Shown here: positions 1-5,665 of the stretch, in pieces
Position numbering within the stretch: position 1 is the first letter of the stretch
Layout of the letters: each line of letters opens with the position of its first letter
Assembly: GCA_020853255.1 (NCBI GenBank)
Contig: JADYZI010000453.1
Coordinates: 1 to 5,767, forward strand
Source of the DNA: Acidobacteriota bacterium
GTDB lineage: Bacteria; Acidobacteriota; Blastocatellia; Pyrinomonadales; Pyrinomonadaceae
Direction: 5' to 3'
Length of the DNA: 5,767 bases
Notes under the pieces: model-generated
What the model was told of the DNA's origin: nothing
What the model saw: the letters and a program-made list of their open reading frames with translations, nothing else
The model's database searches: none
Position numbers and translations under genes: made by a program

Positions 1-207
1 ACGCCGGTCATTTCTGAGCATATCGACCCGCGCGGAAAGCTGTATTATTGGATCGGCGAAGAGCGCGTTGGTTTCAGGGCCGAAGGCGGGACCGATTTTG
101 AGGCGATCGACGAAGGATATGTCTCGGTCACTCCGATGCGGAGCGATCTGACAAATCACCTCGTCCTCGAAGAGATGAAGACCTGGGAGGACCTGGATTG
201 GAAGTAG
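1..207 (+). CDS. surE: 5'/3'-nucleotidase SurE, C-terminal fragment
   Basis: This is the last 68 codons of a SurE-type survival protein, a divalent-metal-dependent phosphatase of the cytoplasm that removes phosphate from nucleoside 5'- and 3'-monophosphates. The frame is open from the first base to TAG at 205-207. The residues DPRGKLYYWIG match the family's conserved DPRG-x-x-YWIG segment. The later TDFEAIDEGYVSVTPM matches the usual TDxxAxxxGYVSITPL segment of the C-terminal swapped region. The tail MKTWEDLDWK is also typical. The metal-binding N-terminal half (DDG and related motifs) lies outside the window, so catalytic residues cannot be checked. SurE is about 250 residues in most bacteria, so roughly three quarters is missing upstream only because of the window edge; there is no sign of real truncation. 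The neighbouring pcm gene is the classic partner of surE and supports the call. Confidence 0.93.
   Translation, partial: TPVISEHIDPRGKLYYWIGEERVGFRAEGGTDFEAIDEGYVSVTPMRSDLTNHLVLEEMKTWEDLDWK
185..190 (+). promoter_or_regulatory. Shine-Dalgarno for pcm, favouring the TTG start
   Basis: GGGAGG at 185-190 lies seven bases before the TTG at 198-200, inside the last surE codons. It is a far better ribosome site than the short AAGG (213-216) ahead of the alternative ATG at 222. It suggests that pcm is translated by ribosomes finishing surE, with the coding regions overlapping by 10 bases. Confidence 0.55.
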
Positions 208-863
208 CGGGCAAGGCAGCAATGGACGGATACGAGATTCCGCGGCAAAAAATGGTCGAGCGCCTGCGGGGTCATTATGGTATCGCCGACCAACGCGTGC
301 TGTCTGTGATGAACGCCGTCCCGCGTCACCTTTTTGTGCCTGAAGCTTTGCGGTCCCAGGCCTACAAAGACAACGCTCTCCCGATCGCGGCCGGACAAAC
401 GATATCGCAGCCGTTTATTGTCGCCCGTATGACCGAACTGCTGGAACTTAAAGGCCGGGAGCGTGTACTCGAGATCGGAGCCGGTTCGGGCTATCAATCG
501 GCGGTGCTGGCAAATCTGGTGAAGAAGGTTTACGCTGTCGAGCGCATTGAGGTGTTGGCAAAAACCGCGCTCGAAAATCTTCGCGGCATTGGTATAACCA
601 ACGTCTCGATTCGCAATGCGGATGGGACCAACGGATGGCCGGTATATTCGCCGTTTGATGCCATACTGGTCGCGGCTGGCGGGCCGAACCTGCCCAAACC
701 GCTGATCGATCAACTAGAAATAGGCGGGCGACTGGTAATACCTGTCGGCCCTGACCCAAAGCATCAGGACCTCGTGCTGGCAACACGGACCGAGACCGGC
801 TTTACCAGCGAGAATCGCGGCCCGTGCGCATTTGTGCCTCTTATCGGCGAACATGGATGGTAA
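198..863 (+). CDS. pcm: protein-L-isoaspartate O-methyltransferase
   Basis: This cytoplasmic repair enzyme transfers a methyl group from S-adenosylmethionine to the abnormal isoaspartyl carboxyl group of aged proteins, starting their conversion back to aspartate. The 221-residue product shows the whole family pattern. It has VPRHLFVPE (about 41-49), the substrate-site block GQTISQPFIVARMTELL (66-82) with the usual Ser at 70, SAM motif I LEIGAGSGYQSAVLA (91-105), the acidic residue after strand 2 in VYAVERIE (111-118), NADGTNGW (140-147), then FDAILVAA (153-160) and GGRLVIPVG (176-184). The end GEHGW is intact and the length is normal. The start chosen is TTG at 198, backed by GGGAGG seven bases upstream; ATG at 222 (213 residues) is the alternative and removes only poorly conserved residues. 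The surE-pcm order, overlapping or nearly so, is the common bacterial arrangement and implies one transcript. Confidence 0.95.
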   Translation: MEVAGKAAMDGYEIPRQKMVERLRGHYGIADQRVLSVMNAVPRHLFVPEALRSQAYKDNALPIAAGQTISQPFIVARMTELLELKGRERVLEIGAGSGYQSAVLANLVKKVYAVERIEVLAKTALENLRGIGITNVSIRNADGTNGWPVYSPFDAILVAAGGPNLPKPLIDQLEIGGRLVIPVGPDPKHQDLVLATRTETGFTSENRGPCAFVPLIGEHGW

Positions 864-894
864 ACGAGTAAAGGGTAAAAAGTAAAAGGTAAAG
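864..894 (+). repeat. TAAAG-rich repeat tract, left flank of the four-helix gene remnant
   Basis: Directly after the pcm stop comes a run of short near-repeats of the form GTAAA(A/G)G: GAGTAAAGGGTAAAAAG and then TAAAAGGTAAAG. A ten-base word, AAGGTAAAGA at 886-895, recurs in reverse complement at 1301-1310 on the far side of the broken gene. GAGTAAA (866-872) likewise recurs inverted at 1296-1302. The tract is low in complexity, so part of the similarity could be chance, but the placement around one gene suggests element boundaries. Confidence 0.6.
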
Positions 895-1280
895 ATGTTG
901 ATGAATCAGAAGGCGGAAGGCCAGTTGATATCACCGATAGGGCTTTCGATTTTGCAGTTCGCATCGTTAAGCTTTGCCGCTTTCTTGAAAAGGAAGCCGA
1001 TGTCAGCAGGACGGTTTGCGTCCAGTTGCTTAGTTCAGGTACATCTATAGGCGCGAACCTGGAGGAAGCGGTAGCCGGTCAAAGCAGAGCCGATTTTGTC
1101 CACAAGAGCGCGGTTGCGCTAAAGGAAGCGAGGTAATCAAATTATTGGTTCCGATTGATACTGGCGACAAGCGGGTTTGACGAAAGCATCAGAAAGGGCA
1201 TTGGCGAACTCGAGGCAGAGTCAAGGATCATCGGAAAAATTCTAGGTAAACGAATCGTCACCACAAAGAAAAATTCGTAA
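891..1280 (+). pseudogene. broken four-helix-bundle protein gene (23S rRNA intervening-sequence protein type)
   Basis: Reading the frame 891-1280 through one stop gives a recognisable four-helix-bundle protein, the family named after the S23 protein encoded in some 23S rRNA intervening sequences and related to the Avd accessory protein of diversity-generating retroelements. Family landmarks are DITDRAFDFAVRIVKL (927-974), QLLSSGTSIGANLEEAVAGQ (1023-1082) and HKSAVALKEAR (1101-1133). After the stop come NYWFRLILATSGF and a last helix with ELEAESRIIGKIL. The stop is TAA at 1134-1136, where relatives usually have Glu (KEARET-x-YW), so a single GAA to TAA change would explain it. The 5' end is also damaged: this frame has no ATG, GTG or TTG before the conserved part, while ATGs at 895 and 901 lie in another frame, suggesting a one-base indel near 903-920. 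About 128 codons remain, the normal family length. The molecular function of free-standing members is not established. The flanking inverted TAAAG-rich tracts suggest it arrived as a unit. Confidence 0.82.
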
Positions 1281-1289
1281 CCTTGCGAT

Positions 1290-1344
1290 CACTCATTTAC
1301 TCTTTACCTTATACTCTTTTCTTAAATTACTCTTTACTTTTACT
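1290..1344 (-). repeat. TAAAG-rich repeat tract, right flank, inverted relative to the left one
   Basis: On the + strand this is a pyrimidine-rich run of TTTACTC, TCTTTACC, ATACTC and TTACTCTTTACTTTTAC words. Its reverse complement is made of the same AGTAAA and GGTAAAG units as 864-894. It contains TCTTTACCTT (1301-1310), an exact inverted copy of 886-895. It ends one base before the DedA start codon and so occupies the place where a ribosome binding site would be expected. Confidence 0.6.
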
Positions 1345-1345
1345 G

Positions 1346-2020
1346 ATGGAAAGCATTACTGACCTAATTCATTATTTGAACCCGAAGGTGCTGATCGACA
1401 CTTTGCTGGCGATCTTTGGCAATTGGGTGTACGTCGCTCTGTGGTTTGTTATTTTTGCGGAAACAGGTTTGGCGGTTGGCTTCTTTTTGCCGGGCGATTC
1501 GCTGTTGGTCGTTTCGGGGCTTTTTGCGGCGGCAAATAAACTAAATATCTGGCTGGTTCTGATCGCATTTTTTCTGGGGTCGGCGATCGGCGACAGCACG
1601 GGCTATTGGACGGGCAGAACGCTTGGGCACAGGCTGTTCAATCGCGAAGATTCGTTCATATTTAAACCGAGCAGGGTGCAGAAGGCCCATGCATTCTTTG
1701 AAAAATACGGTGCCAAGACGGTCATCCTCGCGCGTTTTGTCCCGATCGTGCGCACATTTGCTCCGTTGGTTATCGGGGCGGCCGAGATGCCTTATTCAAA
1801 GTTTCTTACCTACAGCCTGCTTGGCGGCCTGCTCTGGATCAACAGCATGGTCCTGGCCGGTTATTTTCTCGGCGGTGTGATAGAACGTGCCCTCGGCATC
1901 AAACTTGAGGACCACATAGAAAAGGTCGTGATCGTCGTCGTTCTCCTCTCGCTGCTTCCGCCGATCATCGAATACGTAAAACACCGGTACGCTAATAAAC
2001 CCGCCGCCGGCGAAGCCTGA
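1346..2020 (+). CDS. DedA-family integral membrane protein
   Basis: This is a 224-residue inner-membrane protein of the DedA/SNARE-associated superfamily, whose members act in envelope homeostasis; some are flippases that recycle undecaprenyl phosphate or other lipids, and others affect proton motive force and drug tolerance. Conserved blocks are FAETGLAVGFFLPGDSLL (37-54), GDSTGYWTGRTLG (82-94), FFEKYGAKTVILARFVPIVRT (117-137) and MPYSKF (148-153). Hydrophobic segments lie at about 24-62, 67-83, 138-176 and 192-208. Glu39, Asp51, Arg130 and Arg136 sit at the same positions as the four charged residues shown to be essential in E. coli YqjA/YghB. This supports both function and the ATG start at 1346. 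The frame is open back to a TTG at 1283, but those 21 extra codons fall in the repeat tract and are unlike the family. No Shine-Dalgarno is visible before the ATG. The exact lipid substrate cannot be told from sequence. Confidence 0.93.
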   Translation: MESITDLIHYLNPKVLIDTLLAIFGNWVYVALWFVIFAETGLAVGFFLPGDSLLVVSGLFAAANKLNIWLVLIAFFLGSAIGDSTGYWTGRTLGHRLFNREDSFIFKPSRVQKAHAFFEKYGAKTVILARFVPIVRTFAPLVIGAAEMPYSKFLTYSLLGGLLWINSMVLAGYFLGGVIERALGIKLEDHIEKVVIVVVLLSLLPPIIEYVKHRYANKPAAGEA

Positions 2021-2078
2021 GCACCATTGCAGAAGCCCGCGTCTTCAGTACGATCACCACGATAGAAGGCTGATTCTT

Positions 2079-2120
2079 CTTTTCGTGACGTTTCGTGTCT
2101 TCATTTCGTACTTTTCGTGG
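2079..2120 (+). repeat. TTTCGTG short-repeat array
   Basis: The unit TTTCGT occurs four times in 40 bases, as TTTCGTG at 2081, 2091 and 2113 and TTTCGTA at 2104, with uneven spacing of 9 to 13 bases. Further partial copies follow (TTTCGCCC near 2145, ACTTCGTACG near 2156). It lies between the DedA gene and the tRNA, with no gene of its own. The surrounding 2021-2205 stretch has no coding region I can support. The unit differs from the TAAAG-rich tracts on either side of the four-helix remnant. Its function is unknown to me; a scar of a former insertion or a simple-repeat array are both possible. Confidence 0.5.
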
Positions 2121-2205
2121 TCCGCTTTTTCTCTCTAGTGTCTATTTCGCCCTTACTTCGTACGGGACGCCGCAATGTACGGATCCGGGCGGGCTTGTGT
2201 ATTGT

Positions 2206-2234
2206 TTGACTTATCGCCGTCGTTGCCCTAGACT
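2206..2234 (+). promoter_or_regulatory. sigma70-like promoter of the tRNA gene
   Basis: TTGACT (2206-2211) and TAGACT (2229-2234) are separated by 17 bases, the ideal spacing. The -35 matches the TTGACA consensus at five of six positions and the -10 matches TATAAT at four of six. The mature tRNA begins 16 bases after the -10, allowing a short leader for processing. Confidence 0.6.
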
Positions 2235-2250
2235 TTGATACTTGGCTTAT

Positions 2251-2327
<77 letters not shown>

Positions 2328-2338
2328 TTAAAAACCGG

Positions 2339-2371
2339 AACGGCTTCTGCAAAGAAGCCGTTTTGAATTTT
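2339..2371 (+). terminator. intrinsic terminator after tRNA-Pro
   Basis: A perfect ten-base-pair stem, AACGGCTTCT (2339-2348) with AGAAGCCGTT (2353-2362), closes a GCAA tetraloop and is followed by a T-rich run ending at 2371. On the other strand the stem is followed after four bases by TTTTT, so it may also stop leftward transcripts of the TonB receptor gene, which ends at 2468. Confidence 0.88.
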
Positions 2372-2467
2372 GTGGGTTTCTTCCGGTCGGGACCGACCTC
2401 AGTATCAACACACCGGCATCATTCGATACAAATCAATTCGGCTGCTTCGATCTGTCAGGTCCATGGA

Positions 2468-5215
2468 TCAGAAGTTGTATCGCATTCTGATCGAGACACT
2501 GCGGCCCTGGCCGTCGATACCCCAGCCCGGCGCCCGATGGCTTTTGTCGCCAATGTTCTCAAGATCGGCAGTGAGTTCAATCTTTTCACTAATCCGATAA
2601 CCGCCGCGGACATTGAAAAGAACATAGCCTGGGATCGATCGAAAAAGCGGAACGGCTGTGTTGTTGTCAGCCGGGGAAATGCCTGGCAGCATGCGGGCCT
2701 GCACCTCGGCAAGCGTCTCGCCGGTTGCGATCAATATCCCGCCGGACGATCCGCATTGGCCGCTCGATCCGGGCGATGTAATGCCGTAAACACAGGCTCC
2801 GCGGCGAAAGAAGTTTTGTATCTGCCCCCGTGTTCGGGCCCCGCCAGTACGCCGGTCGGCAAGATCAAGGGAAGACAGACGGCTTTGGCGTCCGGCCCCG
2901 TTCACATAGCCTTCTATCCAGAAGCGCTTTCGGGCCGGAGCATATCGAATGCTCAGAAAAGCGAACTGCGGCGGCAAACCTCCGCCGCCAAGGTTCGGGG
3001 GCTCGCCGGTCGCACGGTCCTCCGCATAAACATATGAATAATTACCGCGCGCATGCCAGTTAGCCGTGAAGCGGTAATCAAATTCGAATTCCGCACCAGA
3101 GATCCTCGTGTTATTGAAATTGGTCTGTACCAGCACCGGGGCGGTCGAGAGTGAAACGAAAACGGCACCGTTCGCGTTCTGGCTGACGATCGTTTGGCTG
3201 CCAAGCTGACGGCCGACCGCACCTGGCGGAAGAATGAGCGTTTGTCTAACGATGGCATCGCGGTAATCGATAAAGAAACCGGTAAGGTTTGCGGACAGCC
3301 GCCGGCCATTGTAACGGAGGCTAAGATCATAACTGTTACTTATCTCCGACTTCAATGGGCCCACATCAACACCGGTCGAGATCGCAGCAGCATCCGCGGT
3401 CGAGCCTATGGTCGCCCCGAGCCCAGCCACGTCCGTTGTCGAGACCTGAAAGCCAACGCCGACCAACCCTAATGATCCAAGGCTGGTAATGTTTGGTGCC
3501 CGAAAGCCGCGCGAGTAATTGAACGCCGTGCCAAACCCGCGATGGATCTTGACAGTTGCCCCGACCCGCCCGGACCAATCGCCAAATCTTGCCGAATCAT
3601 CCGGGAACAACGGACGGCCGTTGACCACCGGAGCATCGGCAGCACGCGAGCGGTAGAAGGCGACGTTGTACCGCAGCGCGCCGCTCAGGCGGAGGCGGCC
3701 CGGGATCGCATCGAGAACATCCTGAACGTAAATGCCGGTCAGATCGTAGCCTGCCCCATTGGGCACACGCGGCCGGACAAGCCGGACAGTGCCCGTCGCC
3801 GGATCTGTATTGAAAGACCGCGCATCGACCTTATCGTGATAGTGGTCTCCGCCGATCAGCACATGGTTACGTCCCAGCTGTTTGTCTAGGTAAAAATTGA
3901 ATCCCAGACTGGCGGTGCGCTCTTTGTCGTTGGTGATAGAGGCCAACGGATTGCCTTGCCCGCCCTGGTTGATCCGTTCCTCACGCTGGCTGTTGTATGA
4001 AACCGCCGCCGACAGAGTATCGAAAGGCCCCACGTTCTGCCGAAAATAGCGAAGGTATCCGAAATCGAGCATCAGGTTCTTCAGCTCGGCGATCAGGTTG
4101 CCGTCTCCACCTAGAAGCTGGTCGTAACGCTTGCCGCCGTCTTGCTGACTTCGTTGATAACGAAAACTGAAGTACTGCCCGGCAGATGGAGCAAAATTAG
4201 CATGCACAGTCCCGCTGTACTGGGTAAAAGCCGTGTCCGGCAGGCGGCCGCTGCCGATGATATTCGATGGCAAGCCAAGAAATCGTGTGATCGCTGAGTG
4301 GCTGTCGATCCCTCCGCCCGGCCTCAGCGTATTGATACGCCGGGCCGCGAAATTGGTCAAAATTCCGAATCGCTCCGTTCCATATCCAACAAGAGTGTTG
4401 CCGCCGAACGAACGGTCGGCACTTGTGTAGCCGGCTGCAAATTCCCCGTTCCAATTCGGGTCAGCAAAGCCCATTTCCGGCTGACGTGAATTCAAATGAA
4501 GGCTGCCGCCGAGGCCATCCGAGCCAAACTGAGCAGTGTTTGGACTCCGTTGGACCTCGATGGAGCGAACCGCGGTCGCTTCGTTAAGATTGAAAAACGT
4601 GTTGATCCCGCCGCGTTGGGTCGAATTCGTGTATCGAATACCGTCCACATAAACGCCGACCTCGGTCAGTCCGCGAACCAGGACCGCTCCGATCGTCGGG
4701 CTGGTCCGCTGAAGCGAAATGCCGGTCTCCTCGTCCGCCGCCTGAGCGATCACGGCCGTCGTACGCTGAGTGAGCGCATCGGCGGAAATGATATTTAATG
4801 GCTGCGATGCCTTTTCTTTTTCGACAGCGACGCCGGTATCCGCCGTGACCGTGACACGTTCTTCAGGAATGCTGACGCCAAGTTGAACCTCAAGGGCCGA
4901 CGTGCCGGAATGGCCGGGCACGACCTTCAAGGCCTGACTGCGTGAAATGTAACCCGCTCTTGAGACAAGAAGAACATAGCTGCCCTCCGGAACGCCGCGA
5001 AATTCAAACGTTCCGGCTGCCCCGGTCTGGGTTGACCGAAGTACAATATTCTGCGGACTGACAAGCCGCACATCAGCTTCAGGAATGCCTCTACCGGTAA
5101 TGTCGCGGACCACACCCGAGACATTCTCGTCAGAGATGGCCTGCGCAAACGCCGAAAAAGCAGACAGGAGGCAAAGGAATACGGTTCGAAATAGAATCTT
5201 AGGTTTCATGGACAT
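2468..5215 (-). CDS. TonB-dependent outer-membrane receptor with N-terminal carboxypeptidase-regulatory-like domain
   Basis: This 915-residue receptor would bind a ligand at the cell surface and import it through a 22-strand barrel using TonB-ExbBD energy. Residues 1-24 are a signal peptide (basic MSMKPK, hydrophobic core, cleavage likely after AFA). A carboxypeptidase-regulatory-like beta sandwich follows at about 31-113 (SGVVRDITGRGIPEADVRL, then GTFEFRGVPEGSY). ERVTVTA (119-125) looks like a TonB box. The plug spans about 136-247, with VLVRGL, VGVYVDGIRY, IEVQRSP and GSDGLGGSLHL. The rest is the barrel, ending in the expected terminal Phe (RMRYNF). A FRAP box (571-574) and LKSE (621-624) recall heme/hemoglobin receptors, but no His lies between them and no NPNL is seen, so the ligand is open. 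The mature chain has only two Cys, 808 and 821, in a Gly/Ser-rich loop. The ATG at 5215 has no clear Shine-Dalgarno; ATG at 5209 is an alternative. queD lies 54 bases upstream on the same strand. Confidence 0.95.
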   Translation of the reverse strand: MSMKPKILFRTVFLCLLSAFSAFAQAISDENVSGVVRDITGRGIPEADVRLVSPQNIVLRSTQTGAAGTFEFRGVPEGSYVLLVSRAGYISRSQALKVVPGHSGTSALEVQLGVSIPEERVTVTADTGVAVEKEKASQPLNIISADALTQRTTAVIAQAADEETGISLQRTSPTIGAVLVRGLTEVGVYVDGIRYTNSTQRGGINTFFNLNEATAVRSIEVQRSPNTAQFGSDGLGGSLHLNSRQPEMGFADPNWNGEFAAGYTSADRSFGGNTLVGYGTERFGILTNFAARRINTLRPGGGIDSHSAITRFLGLPSNIIGSGRLPDTAFTQYSGTVHANFAPSAGQYFSFRYQRSQQDGGKRYDQLLGGDGNLIAELKNLMLDFGYLRYFRQNVGPFDTLSAAVSYNSQREERINQGGQGNPLASITNDKERTASLGFNFYLDKQLGRNHVLIGGDHYHDKVDARSFNTDPATGTVRLVRPRVPNGAGYDLTGIYVQDVLDAIPGRLRLSGALRYNVAFYRSRAADAPVVNGRPLFPDDSARFGDWSGRVGATVKIHRGFGTAFNYSRGFRAPNITSLGSLGLVGVGFQVSTTDVAGLGATIGSTADAAAISTGVDVGPLKSEISNSYDLSLRYNGRRLSANLTGFFIDYRDAIVRQTLILPPGAVGRQLGSQTIVSQNANGAVFVSLSTAPVLVQTNFNNTRISGAEFEFDYRFTANWHARGNYSYVYAEDRATGEPPNLGGGGLPPQFAFLSIRYAPARKRFWIEGYVNGAGRQSRLSSLDLADRRTGGARTRGQIQNFFRRGACVYGITSPGSSGQCGSSGGILIATGETLAEVQARMLPGISPADNNTAVPLFRSIPGYVLFNVRGGYRISEKIELTADLENIGDKSHRAPGWGIDGQGRSVSIRMRYNF

Positions 5216-5269
5216 GAAGTTCTGCGGATCGATTGGACATCTATCACACAGGATATGCGGCCAAAAAGA

Positions 5270-5653
5270 CTATGCGCTATAAAATGTTGCGACGCTGGTT
5301 GGAGTTTCGTAGCAGCGGACCTTGTACACTTTTACACGCTCGTCGCCGACGCGGGAATTTAGGTATTCGACAAAATATCTGGCGATGTTCTCGGCCGACG
5401 GGTTTAGTTCCTCATCAAACGGCGGAAGTTCGTTGAGGTTTCGGTGGTCCAGATAGGCAACTATCTCATCTGCCGCTTTTTTTAGATCGCCAAAATCTAT
5501 CAACAGGCCGATGTTGTTCAATTCTTCGCCTTTGGCAAAGATCTCAACCTTGTAATTGTGGCCGTGCAAATTCTCGCACTTCCCCTTATACCCGCGCAGC
5601 TGATGCGCCGACGAGAAATTGCGTTCTATCATTACTTCGAAGAAACCGGACAT
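5270..5653 (-). CDS. queD: 6-carboxy-5,6,7,8-tetrahydropterin synthase (QueD/PTPS family)
   Basis: This cytoplasmic enzyme converts 7,8-dihydroneopterin triphosphate to 6-carboxytetrahydropterin, the second step toward preQ0 and queuosine in tRNA. The protein is short and complete (127 residues from the ATG). Numbered from the upstream TTG codon, as follows, all active-site parts are present: zinc ligands His18 (FSSAHQL), His31 and His33 (NLHGHNY), catalytic Cys27 (GKCEN), the Asp70-His71 pair (LDHRNLNE), PSAENIARYF (86-95) and Glu117 in CYETPTSVATF (115-125). The eukaryotic-type 6-pyruvoyltetrahydropterin synthase is the alternative, but the Cys-x-x-x-His-Gly-His spacing and length fit QueD. 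The start is ATG at 5653 (MSGFFEV); a TTG three bases earlier at 5656 is seven bases after GAGG and could be used instead. No other queuosine genes are in view. The transposase-like tail ends 12 bases upstream and the TonB receptor begins 54 bases downstream, all on one strand. Confidence 0.93.
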   Translation of the reverse strand: MSGFFEVMIERNFSSAHQLRGYKGKCENLHGHNYKVEIFAKGEELNNIGLLIDFGDLKKAADEIVAYLDHRNLNELPPFDEELNPSAENIARYFVEYLNSRVGDERVKVYKVRCYETPTSVATFYSA

Positions 5654-5665
5654 CAAGTTTGCGCC

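Noticed and set aside
156..713. Minus-strand open frame of 185 codons opposite pcm
   Set aside because: The plus-strand frame has every methyltransferase motif; the antisense frame has none of any family.
1283..1345. N-terminal extension of the DedA protein from TTG 1283
   Set aside because: The extra 21 codons are translated repeat tract, and the essential-residue numbering matches E. coli relatives only from ATG 1346.
2065..2085. Possible terminator AGAAG-GCTGATT-CTTCT-TTT after the DedA gene
   Set aside because: The stem is five weak base pairs with a short T-run and overlaps the TTTCGTG array; it is not strong enough to call.
2079..2165. TTTCGTG array as a CRISPR
   Set aside because: Units are 6-7 bases with 9-13 base periods, with no spacer structure and no cas genes.
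2385..2398. Short palindrome GGTCG-GGAC-CGACC as terminator of the receptor gene
   Set aside because: It has only five base pairs and no T-run on the minus strand; the bidirectional stem at 2339-2362 is a better candidate.
2363..3037. Plus-strand open frame of 224 codons
   Set aside because: It lies almost wholly antisense to the receptor barrel, has no recognisable domain, and is a shadow of GC-rich third-position codons. The same applies to the other plus-strand frames between 2370 and 5436.
5216..5269. Promoter for the TonB receptor between it and queD
   Set aside because: TTGGCC is the only -35-like word and no acceptable -10 lies at the right distance; read-through from queD is equally likely.
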